Positions 5,104 through 5,848 of a stretch of 5,848 nt of DNA are shown here, piece after piece; the first letter of the stretch is position 1; each line of letters opens with the position of its first letter. The stretch spans positions 1 to 5,848 of the forward strand of contig JAMJQV010000317.1 of assembly GCA_023554435.1 (NCBI GenBank), read 5' to 3'. The notes under the pieces were generated by a model, which was not told the DNA's origin, ran no database searches, and was given only the letters and a program-made list of their open reading frames with translations. The translations under genes were made by a program, and so were the position numbers. Origin of the DNA: Gemmatimonadota bacterium. GTDB lineage: Bacteria > Gemmatimonadota > Gemmatimonadetes > Palauibacterales > Palauibacteraceae.

Positions 5104-5106
5104 TAA

Positions 5107-5848
<742 letters not shown>

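Larger units (their letters stand above)
4879..5106 (+). other. rRNA operon leader (precursor 5' region)
   Basis: About 228 bases between the P2 start and mature 16S. The leader is structured rather than coding: a boxB-like hairpin, a boxA-like element, a 10-bp hairpin, a GNRA-capped double stem and a second boxA-like stretch next to 16S. Part of it should pair with sequence after 16S to make the RNase III processing stem, but that partner lies outside the window. Confidence 0.75.

Overview
This window looks like ordinary chromosomal DNA from a GC-rich, didermic bacterium. Three genes encode predicted lipoproteins with N-terminal lipoboxes, and one of them carries a c-type haem motif. The right-hand 742 bases are the 5' half of a 16S rRNA gene. 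From memory its V3-V4 text resembles Gemmatimonadota (environmental, uncultured-type lineages). That placement is an inference and needs a database comparison.

Layout. (1) Bases 35-1361, plus strand: a two-gene unit with an 8-base overlap. It encodes a HAD-superfamily lipoprotein acid phosphatase of the e(P4) family and a small lipoprotein cytochrome c, and it ends at a strong stem-loop (1389-1422). (2) Bases 1484-1918, plus strand: a stand-alone protein with two CBS domains. (3) Bases 1936-3675, minus strand, convergent with the CBS gene: the conserved ATPase ychF, followed by a small TM2-domain membrane protein with a winged-helix-like C-terminus. A 138-base gap with an 11-bp perfect inverted repeat separates them. 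(4) Bases 3834-3908, plus strand: tRNA-His(GTG) with its own promoter, followed by about 257 non-coding bases in which the last 20 bases of the tRNA region are repeated exactly, 121 bases downstream. (5) Bases 4166-4723, plus strand: an unrecognised secreted lipoprotein. (6) Bases 4762-5848, plus strand: the start of a ribosomal RNA operon. It has two good sigma70-type promoters with 17-base spacers, a boxB/boxA antitermination site, several leader hairpins and the 16S gene, which runs off the right edge.

How the parts work together. The phosphatase and cytochrome are probably co-translated and both sit in the envelope. ychF, tRNA-His and rrn are translation-related neighbours but are separate transcription units. 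I see no transposase, integrase, CRISPR array, phage gene or defence gene, and no convincing undescribed system. The most unusual structures are the duplicated tRNA-His 3' end, the inverted-repeat cluster between ychF and the TM2 gene, and the small inverted repeats around the -35 boxes of both rrn promoters.
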